Assembly (NCBI RefSeq): GCF_001718695.1
Contig: NZ_CP013420.1
Span: 992,001-1,056,000, forward strand
Direction: 5' to 3'
Source of the DNA: Burkholderia ubonensis
Lineage (GTDB): Bacteria; Pseudomonadota; Gammaproteobacteria; Burkholderiales; Burkholderiaceae
DNA length: 64,000 nucleotides
Below are positions 48,314 to 57,949 of this stretch, piece by piece. Made by a program: the position numbers and the translations under genes. Positions within the stretch are counted from its first letter, which is position 1; the number at the start of each line of letters is the position of its first letter. The notes below the pieces were generated by a model, which worked only from the letters and a program-made list of their open reading frames with translations, was not told the origin of the DNA and did not search any database.

Positions 48314-49327
48314 TTACGCGAACTGGCGCAGGAAACGCAGGTCGTTCTCGAAGAACAGACGCAGGTCCTGCACGCCGTAGCGCAGCATCGTCAGGCGCTC
48401 GAGGCCGCTGCCGAATGCGAAGCCGATGTAGCGCTCGGGATCGAGGCCCATGTTGCGGATCACGGTCGGATGCACCTGCCCCGAGCCGGAGATCTCGAGC
48501 CACTTGCCGGCGTTCTTGCCGTGCTCGAACATCATGTCGATCTCGGCCGACGGTTCCGTGAACGGGAAATACGACGGACGGAAGCGCACGAGGATATCGT
48601 CGCGCTCGAAGAATTTCTTCAGGAAGTCGGTATAGACGCCCTTGAGGTCGGCAAAGCTGATATTTTCGTCGATCCAAAGCCCCTCGACTTGATTGAACAT
48701 CGGCGAGTGGGTCGCATCGCTGTCGACGCGATACGTGCGGCCCGGCGCGATCACCTTGATCGGCGGGCGGTTCATGCGCGCATAACGCACCTGCATCGGG
48801 CTCGTGTGCGTGCGCAGCAGCAGCGGACGGCCGTCGGCATCCTTGCCGTCGACGTAGAACGTATCCTGCATCGAACGCGCCGGATGGTTCTCCGGGCTGT
48901 TCAGCGACGTGAAATTGAACCAGTCGGTCTCGATCTCGGGACCGTCGGCCACGTCGAAGCCGATCGTGCGGAAAATCTGTTCGACGCGCTCCCACGTGCG
49001 CATCACGGGGTGCAGGCTGCCTGCACCGGCGCCGCGGCCCGGCAGCGTGACGTCGATCGACTCGGCGGCGAGGCGCTGGTTCAGCAGCACGTCGGCCAGC
49101 GCCTGGCGGCGCGCGGTCAGCGCGGCTTCGACCTGCTGCTTCGCGACGTTGATGCGTGCGCCTTCGGTCTTGCGTGCTTCGGGATCGAGCTTGCCGAGGC
49201 CCTTCAGCAACTCGGTCAGCGCACCCGACTTGCCGAGGAAGCGGGCTTTCTCGTTTTCGAGCGTGGTGATGTCGGCAGCCTGTTCGAAGGACTGCTGCGC
49301 GTCGGCGACAATCTGGTCCAGATCCAT
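48314..49327 (-). CDS. pheS: Phenylalanyl-tRNA synthetase alpha subunit, 337 aa
   Basis: Class II aminoacyl-tRNA synthetase catalytic subunit. Starting at 49327 it begins [11 protein letters not shown] with an N-terminal coiled coil. Motif 2 is in [13 protein letters not shown] and motif 3 in [16 protein letters not shown]. Length matches E. coli (327). A terminator-like hairpin in the leader may attenuate read-through from rplT. Confidence 0.97.
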   Translation of the reverse strand: MDLDQIVADAQQSFEQAADITTLENEKARFLGKSGALTELLKGLGKLDPEARKTEGARINVAKQQVEAALTARRQALADVLLNQRLAAESIDVTLPGRGAGAGSLHPVMRTWERVEQIFRTIGFDVADGPEIETDWFNFTSLNSPENHPARSMQDTFYVDGKDADGRPLLLRTHTSPMQVRYARMNRPPIKVIAPGRTYRVDSDATHSPMFNQVEGLWIDENISFADLKGVYTDFLKKFFERDDILVRFRPSYFPFTEPSAEIDMMFEHGKNAGKWLEISGSGQVHPTVIRNMGLDPERYIGFAFGSGLERLTMLRYGVQDLRLFFENDLRFLRQFA

Positions 49328-49382
49328 AGATCCCATCATTTCCAACGTCATTCGGTCTTGGCGAGCGAAATCGCTCCACCAA

Positions 49383-49408
49383 ACAAAAAAGGGGCTCGGA
49401 AGAGCCCC
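49383..49408 (-). terminator. Terminator/attenuator hairpin in the pheS leader
   Basis: GGGGCTC-GGAA-GAGCCCC with a six-base T-run on the minus strand, between rplT and pheS. In enteric bacteria pheST is attenuated in this gap. Here no clear Phe-rich leader peptide with its own ATG was found. Confidence 0.85.
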
Positions 49409-49476
49409 GTTTTCGCTGCAGCGGCCGAGACTACCGGAACATCGCTGCAACTAACCACGCAGTGCTAATTTCGCAA

Positions 49477-49836
49477 TTAGGCTGCAACGGCGGCTTTCAC
49501 CTGCTTGACGATCGCAGCAAAAGCAGCCTTGTCGAACACCGCCATGTCGGCCAGCACCTTACGGTCGAGTTCGATCGACGCCTTCTTCAGGCCGTTGATG
49601 AACACGCTGTAGGTCATGTCGTGCTGGCGAACTGCCGCGTTGATACGCGTGATCCACAGTGCGCGGAACACACGCTTCTTGTTGCGGCGATCGCGGTACG
49701 CGTACTGGCCAGCGCGCATCACCGCCTGCTTGGCGATGCGGTAGACGTTATTGCGGCGGCCGCGATAACCCTTGGCCAGGTTGATGATCTTCTTGTGACG
49801 GGCCCGTGCGGTTACCCCACGTTTGACTCGAGGCAT
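49477..49836 (-). CDS. rplT: 50S ribosomal protein L20, 119 aa
   Basis: [18 protein letters not shown], the basic N-terminal arm that penetrates 23S rRNA, followed by [16 protein letters not shown] and [10 protein letters not shown]. Length standard. 30 bp after rpmI. Confidence 0.98.
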
Positions 49837-49866
49837 GTTTCTCTCCTTTGAGTATCGATTGAGGGG

Positions 49867-50064
49867 TTACGCGAACGGAAGCATCGCGCGGACGGAGTTC
49901 AGATCGGAATCATGAACTGCCGTGGCGCCGCGCAGGTGACGCTTGTTCTTCGTGGTTTTCTTGGTCAGGATGTGGCGCTTGAAGGCTTGACCGCGCTTGA
50001 CGGTACCGCCCGGACGCACCACGAAGCGCTTTGCAGCGCTCTTCTTGGTCTTCATCTTAGGCAT
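49867..50064 (-). CDS. rpmI: 50S ribosomal protein L35, 65 aa
   Basis: [14 protein letters not shown] begins at 50064; three codons upstream are not part of the usual protein. Contains [14 protein letters not shown] and R-H-L-R-G. Follows infC by 192 bp, a gap that may contain leader structure for L20 autoregulation. Confidence 0.97.
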
Positions 50065-50256
50065 GACGAACAACTCCAGTTTATTAGATGGCGATGGGTG
50101 TGCGGTTGGCTTGCGCCCTTGACCCGCCCTTCGAAACCCAGTCCACTTGTGTACGGCGAACCGCTTGCGCAGCCGCCGTCATCGTTGGCGCGCCGCCCTG
50201 ACCGGGCCACGCGCCGAACCACTTCGAAACCCGCGCGCGCGTCGCGCGCCGGCCCG

Positions 50257-50781
50257 TTACTTCTTTTTCTTCGGCGAGAGCACCATGATCATCTGGCGCC
50301 CTTCCATCTTCGGCATCTGCTCGACCTGGCCGACTTCCTCGAGATCCGTGCGCAGACGCTCGAGCATCCGCATGCCGATCTCCTGGTGAGCCATTTCGCG
50401 GCCGCGGAAACGCAACGTGATCTTCGTCTTGTCGCCTTCCTCGAGGAAGCGCACGAGGTTACGCAGCTTGACGTTGTAATCCCCGTCATCGGTACCCGGG
50501 CGGAACTTGACTTCCTTGACCTGGATGACCTTCTGCTTCAGCTTCGCTTCGTGCTGCTTCTTGGATTCCTGGTACTTGAACTTGCCGTAATCCATCAGAC
50601 GGCAAACCGGGGGAACCGCCTGCGGCGCGATTTCCACCAGGTCAACATCCAGTTCTTCCGATTTACGGAAAGCATCAGCGAGTTTTACGATACCGAGCGG
50701 TTCGTTCTCGATCCCGACCAGACGCACTTCCGGCGCAGTGATTTCACCGTTGATGCGATGCGACGACTTATCAGTAGCGAT
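50257..50781 (-). CDS. infC: Translation initiation factor IF-3, ATC start codon, 174 aa
   Basis: The coding frame extends upstream of the first GTG to an ATC at 50779-50781, preceded by AGAGGA at 8-nt spacing. From there it reads (I/M)[17 protein letters not shown], the conserved IF-3 N terminus, so ATC is the start. The C-terminal domain has [13 protein letters not shown] and ends in K-K-K-K. A rare start codon lets IF-3 repress its own translation, as known for E. coli infC (AUU). Confidence 0.93.
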   Translation of the reverse strand: MATDKSSHRINGEITAPEVRLVGIENEPLGIVKLADAFRKSEELDVDLVEIAPQAVPPVCRLMDYGKFKYQESKKQHEAKLKQKVIQVKEVKFRPGTDDGDYNVKLRNLVRFLEEGDKTKITLRFRGREMAHQEIGMRMLERLRTDLEEVGQVEQMPKMEGRQMIMVLSPKKKK

Positions 50782-50830
50782 GTTACGTTTCCTCTAAAAA
50801 TTAAAAAAACGAGCCGCGCTGCCAGGGCGG

Positions 50831-52738
50831 TTACTTGAACGAGCGCAGGTCTTCCTGCAGACGCTCAACGAAGGCTTCGACCGGCATCACGCCAAGATCG
50901 ACGCCGCCACGGGCACGCACGGCTACCGTTTGCGCATCACGCTCCTTGTCGCCCACGACGAGCAGATAAGGCACCTTTTCCAGCGTGTGCTCGCGTATTT
51001 TATAGCTAATCTTCTCGTTGCGCAAATCGGCCGCCGCCCTAACCCCTTGTTTTTGCAACGTTTGGGCTAAAGATTGCGCATATTCGGCCTGACTTTCGGC
51101 GATATTGAGCACAATTGCCTGGAACGGCGCGAGCCAGACCGGCATTGCACCAGCGTGGTGCTCGATCAGGATGCCGAGGAAACGCTCCATCGAGCCGACG
51201 ATTGCCCGGTGCAGCATCACCGGCCGGCGGCGGCTGTTGTCTTCCGCGACGTACTCGGCGCCCAGGCGCTCAGGCAGCACCATGTCGAGCTGCAGCGTAC
51301 CGCACTGCCACGAGCGGCCGAGCGCATCCTTGATGTGGTACTCGATCTTCGGGCCGTAGAACGCACCCTCGCCCGGCAGCTCTTCCCACGTGAGGCCGCA
51401 GGCCGTCAGCGCGTCGCGCAGGCCCTGCTCGGCGCGATCCCACGTCTCGTCCGTGCCCGCGCGCTGGTCAGGGCGCAGCGACAGCTTGATGTCGATGTGA
51501 TCGAAGCCGAAATCCTTGTACACGCTCATCGCGAGCGTGTTGAACGCGATCGATTCCGAGATGAACTGATCTTCGGTACAGAAGATGTGCGCATCGTCCT
51601 GCACGAAGCCGCGCACGCGCATCAGGCCGTGCAGCGCGCCCGACGCCTCGTTGCGGTGGCACGAGCCGAATTCGGCGTAGCGCAGCGGCAGGTCGCGGTA
51701 CGAGCGCAGGCCGTGCTTGAACACCTGGACGTGCCCCGGGCAGTTCATCGGCTTGATCGCGTAGTCTCGCTTCTCCGACTCCGTCGTGAACATGTTCTCG
51801 CGGTAGTTCTGCCAGTGGCCGGACGCCTCCCACAGCGAGCGGTCCATGATCATCGGCGTCTTGATCTCGAGGTAGCCGGCCTCGTTCACGCGGCGGCGCA
51901 TGTACTGCTCGACCTGCTGCCACAGCGCCCAGCCCTTCGGGTGCCAGAACACCATGCCCGGCGACTCTTCCTGCATGTGGAACAGGTCGAGCTGCTTGCC
52001 GAGCTTGCGGTGGTCGCGCTTTTCCGCTTCCTCGAGCATGTGCAGGTACTGGTCCTGATCTTCCTTCTTCGTCCAGGCCGTGCCGTAGATGCGCTGCAGC
52101 TGCTCGTTCTTCGAGTCGCCGCGCCAGTACGCGCCCGCGACCTTCATCAGCTTGAAGACCTTCAGCTTGCCCGTCGACGGCACGTGCGGGCCTCGGCACA
52201 GGTCCGTGAAGCCGCCGTGCGAATACAGCTTGATCTCGTCGCTTTGCGGAATCGACTCGATGATCTCGGCCTTGTACTTCTCGCCGATGCTGCGGAAGTA
52301 CCCCGCCGCCTCGTCGCGCGACACGACGCGGCGCGTCACGGGCTCGTCCTTCTTCGCGATCTCCTGCATGCGCTTTTCGATCTTTTCCAGATCTTCCGGC
52401 GTGAACGGCCGGTGGTACGAGAAGTCGTAGTAGAAGCCGTTGTCGATCACCGGCCCGATCGTCACCTGCGCGTCCGGATACAGCTCCTTGACCGCATAGG
52501 CAAGCAAGTGCGCCGTCGAGTGGCGGATGATGTCGAGACCGTCAGCGTCCTTGTCCGTGACGATCGCGAGCGACGCGTCGCGGTCGATCACCGCGGACGT
52601 ATCCACGAGTTCGCCGTCGAGCTTGCCGCCGAGCGCAGCCTTTGCGAGACCGGGACCAATCGAGGCCGCCACTTCGGCGACCGTCACCGGATGCTCGTAT
52701 TGTCGAACTGAGCCGTCAGGCAAGCGTATCGAAACCAT
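50831..52738 (-). CDS. thrS: Threonyl-tRNA synthetase, 635 aa
   Basis: The start at 52738 gives [13 protein letters not shown] domain, then the editing N2 domain with [11 protein letters not shown] and the S-A-D-type region, the class II core with zinc ligands in [10 protein letters not shown], and the anticodon-binding C terminus (P-V-W-L-A-P-F-Q-A). Length matches E. coli (642). First gene of the thrS-infC-rpmI-rplT group. Confidence 0.97.
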   Translation of the reverse strand: MVSIRLPDGSVRQYEHPVTVAEVAASIGPGLAKAALGGKLDGELVDTSAVIDRDASLAIVTDKDADGLDIIRHSTAHLLAYAVKELYPDAQVTIGPVIDNGFYYDFSYHRPFTPEDLEKIEKRMQEIAKKDEPVTRRVVSRDEAAGYFRSIGEKYKAEIIESIPQSDEIKLYSHGGFTDLCRGPHVPSTGKLKVFKLMKVAGAYWRGDSKNEQLQRIYGTAWTKKEDQDQYLHMLEEAEKRDHRKLGKQLDLFHMQEESPGMVFWHPKGWALWQQVEQYMRRRVNEAGYLEIKTPMIMDRSLWEASGHWQNYRENMFTTESEKRDYAIKPMNCPGHVQVFKHGLRSYRDLPLRYAEFGSCHRNEASGALHGLMRVRGFVQDDAHIFCTEDQFISESIAFNTLAMSVYKDFGFDHIDIKLSLRPDQRAGTDETWDRAEQGLRDALTACGLTWEELPGEGAFYGPKIEYHIKDALGRSWQCGTLQLDMVLPERLGAEYVAEDNSRRRPVMLHRAIVGSMERFLGILIEHHAGAMPVWLAPFQAIVLNIAESQAEYAQSLAQTLQKQGVRAAADLRNEKISYKIREHTLEKVPYLLVVGDKERDAQTVAVRARGGVDLGVMPVEAFVERLQEDLRSFK

Positions 52739-52812
52739 AGCAATCTCCGTGATGCCGTCAGTGGGCGGCAGACCAAGCACGCGATGAAAGTCACGCGCGA
52801 AATTTTCGCGAC

Positions 52813-52848
52813 AAAAAAAATGCGGCCCCGCTTTCGAGGGGCCGCATT
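52813..52848 (-). terminator. Terminator downstream of tRNA-Val
   Basis: Ten-bp arms ATGCGGCCCC / GGGGCCGCAT with an 8-nt loop and a T-run on the minus strand, between tRNA-Val and thrS. Confidence 0.9.
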
Positions 52849-53005
52849 CGATACTTCACTCAAACCGCAAGGGCGAAAACGTTCCTCGACTAGCGTCGCT
52901 CCGAAGTGGTTTCGGTCAACGTTCGCGGTGTCATAACCGTATTCGCCTTGTACGCGTTGAGTTTTTACTGCTTCGAACATCCGAAAACCGGATGCTCCTG
53001 TTCGT

Positions 53006-53082
53006 TGGTAGGCTCGATTGGACTCGAACCAACGACCCCCACCATGTCAAGGTGGTGCTCTAACCAGCTGAGCTACGAGCCT
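53006..53082 (-). tRNA. tRNA-Val (anticodon GAC), CCA encoded
   Basis: Acceptor AGGCTCG/CGAGCCT, D-arm TAGCTCAGCTGGTTAGAGC, anticodon stem CCACC/GGTGG with loop TTGACAT (anticodon GAC), T-arm GTTGG-TTCGAGT-CCAAT, encoded CCA. 77 nt. Confidence 0.97.
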
Positions 53083-53094
53083 GAAGAAGCTGAA

Positions 53095-53123
53095 ATTATA
53101 TGGAGCTGTAATTCACTTGGCAA
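53095..53123 (-). promoter_or_regulatory. Sigma-70 promoter of tRNA-Val
   Basis: TTGCCA (53118-53123) and a perfect TATAAT (53095-53100) with 17-bp spacing, 12 bp before the tRNA 5' end, read on the minus strand. Confidence 0.88.
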
Positions 53124-53170
53124 GTGTTTTTATGCAATCGCAGCAAAATAATACCGATCCGGCCCCGGCA

Positions 53171-55411
53171 TCACGCCTTCCGGCCCGCCCGGACGACGCC
53201 CTGCACCTCGCCGAGCAGCGTGCACGCGCGCTGCACCTGCGCCGAGTTCGAGATCTCCACCGTGAACTGCATGAATGCCGCATTGCGGCGAGTCTGCGTC
53301 TTCACGCCGACGACGTTGAGCTTCTCGCGCGCGAACACTTCGGAGATGTCGCGCAGCAGCCCCTGCCGGTCGGTCGCCTCGATCATCAGGTCGACCGGAT
53401 AGACCGACGCGCCGCGGCCGCCCAGCACGTCGGCGGACCAGGTGGTCTGCAGCACGCGCTCCGGCGCCCGCTCCGCCATCCGGCGGAACGTCGCGCAATC
53501 GCTGCGATGGATCGACATCCCCTTGCCGCGCGTGACGAAGCCGCTGATCGGATCGGGCGGCGCGGGCCGGCAGCAGCGTGCGAGCTGCGTCAGCAGCGCA
53601 TCGACGCCGACCACCAGCACGCCGGTCGACGCGCCGTGCGCGACGCTCGCGCCGCTGCTGCGCTTCTCGAAATCGGCAGGCGCCTCGGGCGCGGGTTCGG
53701 GCGGCGGCGCATCGGACAGCGCCTGCTCGACGTTGCGCAGGCTGAACTCCTCCTTGCCGACGACCGAGAACAGCTCGTCGGGCGTCTTGAAGCCGAGCTT
53801 CGCCGCCAGGTTGTCGAGATTGACCGAAGTCCTGCCTTCGCGCTGCAGCGTTTTTTCGACGAGCGCGCGGCCGTGCGCGATGTTCTCTTCGTGCTCGATC
53901 GCGTTGAACCACGCGCGCACCTTCTGCCGCGCGCGCGGGCTCTTCAGGTAGCCGAGCTGCGCATTCAGCCAGTCGCGCGACGGCCCGCCCTCCTTCACCG
54001 CGACGATCTCGACCGTCTGGCCGTTCGCGAGCGGCGTGTTGAGCGGCACCATCGCGCCGTCGACGCGCGCGCCGCGGCAGCGGTGGCCCAGCTCGCTGTG
54101 CAGGTGATACGCGAAATCCACCGGCGTCGCGCCCTGCGGCAGCGCGATCACGCGCGCCTGCGGCGTCAGCACGTAGATGTGGTCGTCGTCGAGCGTCGTC
54201 TCGCGCAGCTGCGCCCATGCCTTGCCTCCGGCCGCGCCCCCGCCGTCCTCGACATCGTCCTTCCACGCGAGCAGCTGGCGCAGCCAGGCGATCTTCTCGT
54301 CGTATTTGTCGCTCGCGGAGAACTGGCCGCCGTAGCCGCGCGCGCCGGCCTCCTTGTAGCGCCAGTGCGCGGCGACGCCGTATTCCGCGAAGCTGTGCAT
54401 CTCGTGCGTGCGGATCTGCACTTCGAACGCGCGCCCGTCGTCGCCGATCACGACCGTGTGCAGCGACTTGTAGCCGTTCGGCTTCGGACGCGAGATGTAG
54501 TCGTCGAACTCCTTCGGCACCGGCTGCCACAGGTGATGCACGATGCCGAGCACCGTGTAGCAATCCTTGATGTCCGGCACGATCACGCGGAACGCGCGCA
54601 CGTCGTACAGCTCGGAGAAGTCGAGCTCCTTGCCGCGCATCTTGCGCCAGATGCTGTAGATGTGCTTCGGCCGGCCGCTCACCTCGGCCTGGATGTGTGC
54701 GGCCGCCAGCTCGCGCTGCAGGCGCCCGATCGCCTCCGCGACATACGCCTCGCGCTCGACGCGCTTCTCGTCGAGCAGTTTCGCGATCCGCTTGTACGTG
54801 ACCGGATCCTCGAAGCGGAACGCCAGATCTTCCAGCTCCCATTTCAGCTGCCAGATGCCGAGGCGGTTCGCGAGCGGCGCGTAGATCTCGAGCGTTTCGC
54901 GCGCGACGTCCGGCGGCGGCGCGACCTTCGCGGCCGCGTAGTAGCGCAGCGACTGCAGCCGCGACGCGAGCCGGATCAGCACCACGCGGATGTCCTGCGC
55001 AAACGCGAGCAGCATCTTGCGCAGCGCCTCGATCTGCGCGCGGCGCTCGGCCGCGGCGTCGCGTCCGGCCTCCGGCGCCGCGTTCTGGGCGACACGCAGG
55101 CTGACCGTGCCGAGCCGCAGCAGCTTGCGCACGTCGGACACGAGGCGTGCGACTTCGTCGCCGAACCGTGCGGCAAGCTCGCGCTCCGGATCGTTCAGGT
55201 GCGGCGTCAGCGCAAACAGCGCCGCCGCCTGCACCGCGGGTGGATCGACGTTCAGCTTGCCCATGATCGACGCCGTGCCGGCCGCGTGGTCGGCGAGCAG
55301 CTCGCCCGACGACAGGCGCGCGTCGCCCGCATGCTCGCGCACGAACGCGAGCACGTCGTCGAACGACGGCGACGCGGCGGAGGAAGCGGAAACGGTATCG
55401 GCGGTCATCAT
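53171..55411 (-). CDS. relA: (p)ppGpp synthetase RelA, 746 aa
   Basis: Stringent-response alarmone synthetase activated on ribosomes by uncharged tRNA. The N-terminal hydrolase region is degenerate: where an active enzyme has H-D and E-D motifs it reads A-A-L-F-A-L-T-P-H-L-N-D, so it should be synthetase-only. The synthetase domain is complete (R-P-K-H-I-Y-S-I-W-R-K-M, Y-D-V-R-A-F-R-V-I-V, P-N-G-Y-K-S-L-H, E-V-Q-I-R-T). TGS (L-T-P-Q-G/A) and ACT domains follow. Upstream and downstream order with tRNA-Val/thrS is conserved. Confidence 0.94.
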   Translation of the reverse strand: MMTADTVSASSAASPSFDDVLAFVREHAGDARLSSGELLADHAAGTASIMGKLNVDPPAVQAAALFALTPHLNDPERELAARFGDEVARLVSDVRKLLRLGTVSLRVAQNAAPEAGRDAAAERRAQIEALRKMLLAFAQDIRVVLIRLASRLQSLRYYAAAKVAPPPDVARETLEIYAPLANRLGIWQLKWELEDLAFRFEDPVTYKRIAKLLDEKRVEREAYVAEAIGRLQRELAAAHIQAEVSGRPKHIYSIWRKMRGKELDFSELYDVRAFRVIVPDIKDCYTVLGIVHHLWQPVPKEFDDYISRPKPNGYKSLHTVVIGDDGRAFEVQIRTHEMHSFAEYGVAAHWRYKEAGARGYGGQFSASDKYDEKIAWLRQLLAWKDDVEDGGGAAGGKAWAQLRETTLDDDHIYVLTPQARVIALPQGATPVDFAYHLHSELGHRCRGARVDGAMVPLNTPLANGQTVEIVAVKEGGPSRDWLNAQLGYLKSPRARQKVRAWFNAIEHEENIAHGRALVEKTLQREGRTSVNLDNLAAKLGFKTPDELFSVVGKEEFSLRNVEQALSDAPPPEPAPEAPADFEKRSSGASVAHGASTGVLVVGVDALLTQLARCCRPAPPDPISGFVTRGKGMSIHRSDCATFRRMAERAPERVLQTTWSADVLGGRGASVYPVDLMIEATDRQGLLRDISEVFAREKLNVVGVKTQTRRNAAFMQFTVEISNSAQVQRACTLLGEVQGVVRAGRKA

Positions 55412-55456
55412 GCAGCCCGGTGAAGCATGGTCGTCAGCGACGACACTCGGTTCAGG

Positions 55457-55810
55457 TCAGCTCCGCTGCGCAGCAACGACGACGATTTCGACGAGCAGCG
55501 CGGGATCCGCGAGCTTCGCCTCGACGGTGGCGCGCGGCGGCGTGTTGCCCGGCGCGACCCATGCGTCCCACTCTTCGTTCATGCCCGCGAAGTTCGCCAG
55601 ATCGGAAATATAGATCTGCACCGACAGCAGATGCGCCTTGTCGCTGTTCGCCTCCGCGAGCAGGCGGTCGATGTGGCCGAGCACTTCGCGCGTCTGGCCC
55701 TTGATGTCCTGGGTCGTGTCTTCGGCGATCTGGCCGGCAAGGTACACGGTGCCGTTGTGAATCGCGATTTCGGAAAGACGGGCGCCGACGTGGTGACGAG
55801 TAACTGCCAT
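55457..55810 (-). CDS. RidA/YjgF family enamine/imine deaminase, 117 aa
   Basis: Starts M-A-V-T-R-H-H-V-G-A-R at 55810. Contains V-Y-L-A-G-Q-I-A-E-D and the conserved L-L-V-E-I-V-V-V-A-A C terminus. The usual substrate-binding Arg is expected in P-P-R-A-T-V-E, which is present. Removes reactive enamines from PLP enzymes. 45 bp after relA on the opposite order of transcription (it precedes relA on the minus strand). Confidence 0.9.
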   Translation of the reverse strand: MAVTRHHVGARLSEIAIHNGTVYLAGQIAEDTTQDIKGQTREVLGHIDRLLAEANSDKAHLLSVQIYISDLANFAGMNEEWDAWVAPGNTPPRATVEAKLADPALLVEIVVVAAQRS

Positions 55811-55876
55811 GGAATGTTCCGCTTGAAAGAATGGATGATTCGCCCGGCGGCACGGCCCGCGCCGCCGAACCATATA

Positions 55877-56791
55877 TTATGACGCGGTTGCGCCCTCTTC
55901 GAGGAAAAACCCGCGCGCGAGCGCGATCTGGTCCGCGCTCATGAACGCCGGCGCATGGCCAACGCCGGCAATTTCCGCGTGCGACACATGCCGGCCGCGC
56001 CGCGTCATTTCCGCGACCGTCTCGCGCGACAGCAGATCGGACGCCGCGCCGCGCACGACGAGCAGCGTCGCGTCCGTCGTTTCGATCGCGCGCCACAGCG
56101 CGGCCTCGCCAAGCGCGGCCAGCTCGGGCGTCGTCGCCTTGAACGGCTCCGCGATCCGCGGGTCGTAGCGGATCGTCCAACCGCCTTCGGGCAGCTCGCG
56201 CAGCAGCGGTGCGTTGATCTCGCGCCATTCGTCGCCGGTGAGCGCGCCGAACGGCAGCGACAGCGACGTCAGGTAATCGATGCCTTCCTGCTCGGTCGCG
56301 AAGCGCGGCTGCACGCCCAGATATTCGCCGATGCGCGTGAGCGAATCCGGCTCGATCCGCGGGCCGACGTCGTTGACGATCATCCGCCGCACCGGCGAGC
56401 CCGGCAGCCCCGCAAGCGCGAGCCCGATCAGGCCGCCCATCGACGTGCCGAACCAGTCGACCGATTCGACGTCGAGGCGCGCGATCAGCGTAACCATGTC
56501 GGCCACGTATTGCGGAATCGCGTAGAGCCGCGGATCCGCGAGCCAGTCCGAGCGGCCGCGCCCGACGACGTCCGGGCACACGACGCGATACGTATCGGCA
56601 AGCGCCGCGGCGAGCCGGTCGAAATCACGCCCCGAGCGGGTCAGCCCGTGCACGCAGACCAGCACGCGCGGATTGGCGGGATCGCCCCATTCGGTGTACG
56701 CGACGTGGTGAAGGCCGGCAGCGCTCGCGCACTGCACGCGCCGCTGGCGGGGAACCGGTGGATTCGCTGAAATGATGGGCATCGTGGGCAT
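55877..56791 (-). CDS. Alpha/beta-fold hydrolase, 304 aa
   Basis: V-C-V-H-G-L-T-R-S-G-R-D-F oxyanion region, nucleophile elbow G-T-S-M-G-G-L-I-G, acid after strand 6-7 and catalytic His in G-V-G-H-A-P. No signal peptide. Substrate cannot be predicted; close relatives are annotated as esterases or haloalkane-dehalogenase-like enzymes. 66 bp upstream of the RidA gene, so the two are probably cotranscribed. Confidence 0.9.
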   Translation of the reverse strand: MPTMPIISANPPVPRQRRVQCASAAGLHHVAYTEWGDPANPRVLVCVHGLTRSGRDFDRLAAALADTYRVVCPDVVGRGRSDWLADPRLYAIPQYVADMVTLIARLDVESVDWFGTSMGGLIGLALAGLPGSPVRRMIVNDVGPRIEPDSLTRIGEYLGVQPRFATEQEGIDYLTSLSLPFGALTGDEWREINAPLLRELPEGGWTIRYDPRIAEPFKATTPELAALGEAALWRAIETTDATLLVVRGAASDLLSRETVAEMTRRGRHVSHAEIAGVGHAPAFMSADQIALARGFFLEEGATAS

Positions 56792-56906
56792 CCTGTCGAG
56801 CGCGGGCGGCGCGTGCCGGCCGGTGCGATCGATTGTAAACCGCTTCGCCGCGGCGGCGCGTCGCGCAAGCCGCGACCCTCGCGCGCATCGCTCGCCCCGC
56901 CTCGGC

Positions 56907-57812
56907 TCACGCGCCGGGCTGCCACGCGTCGCGCAACTGCTCGCGCAGGAACTCGACGAAGGCGCGCACGCGCAACGGCACGTGCCGCCCGCCCGGATAC
57001 ACGGCGTGCAACGGCGCGGCCGGCGCCGCGAACGCCGGCAGCACGCGCACGAGCGTGCCGGCGTCGAAATCGGCGTCGACGTCCCAGATCGATTTCAGCG
57101 CGATGCCCGCGCCTTCGAGCGCGAACGACCGGGCCGCCCCGCCGTCGTTGGTGAGCAGCGCGGCCGTGACGTCGACGGCCACGCTGCCGTTGGCGCCGTC
57201 GAACCGCCATTCGGTGCGCGGCTGATCGCCGAGCACGATGCATCGGTGTGCCCGCAGGTCGGCCGGATGGGCCGGCAGCCCGTGCGTCGCGACGTAGCTC
57301 GGCGCTGCGCACAGCACGCGGCGGTTCGGCGCGAGCGCGCGCGCGATCATCGACGAGTCGGCCAGGCTGCCGATCCGCACGGCGACGTCGATCTCGTGCG
57401 CGAGCAGGTCGACGACCGAATCGGTCAGCATCAGCTGCACCGTCACCTGCGGATGCCGCCGCTGAAATTCAGCGACGAGCGGCGCAAGCCGCAGGCGGCC
57501 GAGCTCGCCCGGCGCCGTCACGCGCAGCAGGCCGCTCACCGTGCCGCGCCGATCCTGCATCAGCGCTTCGGCCTGCTCGATTTCGGCCAGGATGCGCAGC
57601 ACCTGCGCGTGGAACTGCGCGCCTTCGTCGGTCAGCGTCTGCTGCCGCGTCGTGCGGTGCAGCAGGCGCACGCCGAGCCGCGACTCGAGGTGCGCGAGCC
57701 GCTTGCTGACCACCGACAGCGACAGGTCGAGTTCTCGCGCGGCCGCCGACAGGCTGCCCGCCGACACGATGCGCGCGAAGGTTTCGAGCGCCGGCAGGTC
57801 GTCGATCAGCAC
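56907..57812 (-). CDS. LysR-family transcriptional regulator, 301 aa
   Basis: D-D-L-P-A-L-E-T-F-A-R-I-V-S-A-G-S-L-S-A-A-A-R-E helix-turn-helix and R-L-G-V-R-L-L-H-R-T-T-R-Q followed by an effector domain with G-L-L-R-V-T-A-P and E-I-D-V-A-V-R-I-G. This is the CrgA/AaeR-like group. GTG at 57812 with GAGGG upstream is the chosen start; a longer frame to 57911 lacks family resemblance. Divergent from the ester cyclase-like gene at 57950, a typical target layout. Confidence 0.9.
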   Translation of the reverse strand: MLIDDLPALETFARIVSAGSLSAAARELDLSLSVVSKRLAHLESRLGVRLLHRTTRQQTLTDEGAQFHAQVLRILAEIEQAEALMQDRRGTVSGLLRVTAPGELGRLRLAPLVAEFQRRHPQVTVQLMLTDSVVDLLAHEIDVAVRIGSLADSSMIARALAPNRRVLCAAPSYVATHGLPAHPADLRAHRCIVLGDQPRTEWRFDGANGSVAVDVTAALLTNDGGAARSFALEGAGIALKSIWDVDADFDAGTLVRVLPAFAAPAAPLHAVYPGGRHVPLRVRAFVEFLREQLRDAWQPGA

Positions 57813-57847
57813 CACTGCCCTCGCATTTCGCTCACCTTTCCAATTTT

Positions 57848-57862
57848 CGAATAATCCATTCG
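57848..57862. promoter_or_regulatory. Candidate LysR operator CGAAT-N5-ATTCG
   Basis: Perfect 5-bp arms in the 137-bp divergent region between lysR and the ester cyclase-like gene. Compatible with a LysR recognition site, not proof. Confidence 0.4.
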
Positions 57863-57949
57863 CGATCAGCCCGTATTTACATCCAAAACGGAAACTTACC
57901 ATGACCATCACGCGTTGACCCGACGCCTCTTCACGAACAGGAGAATCCG

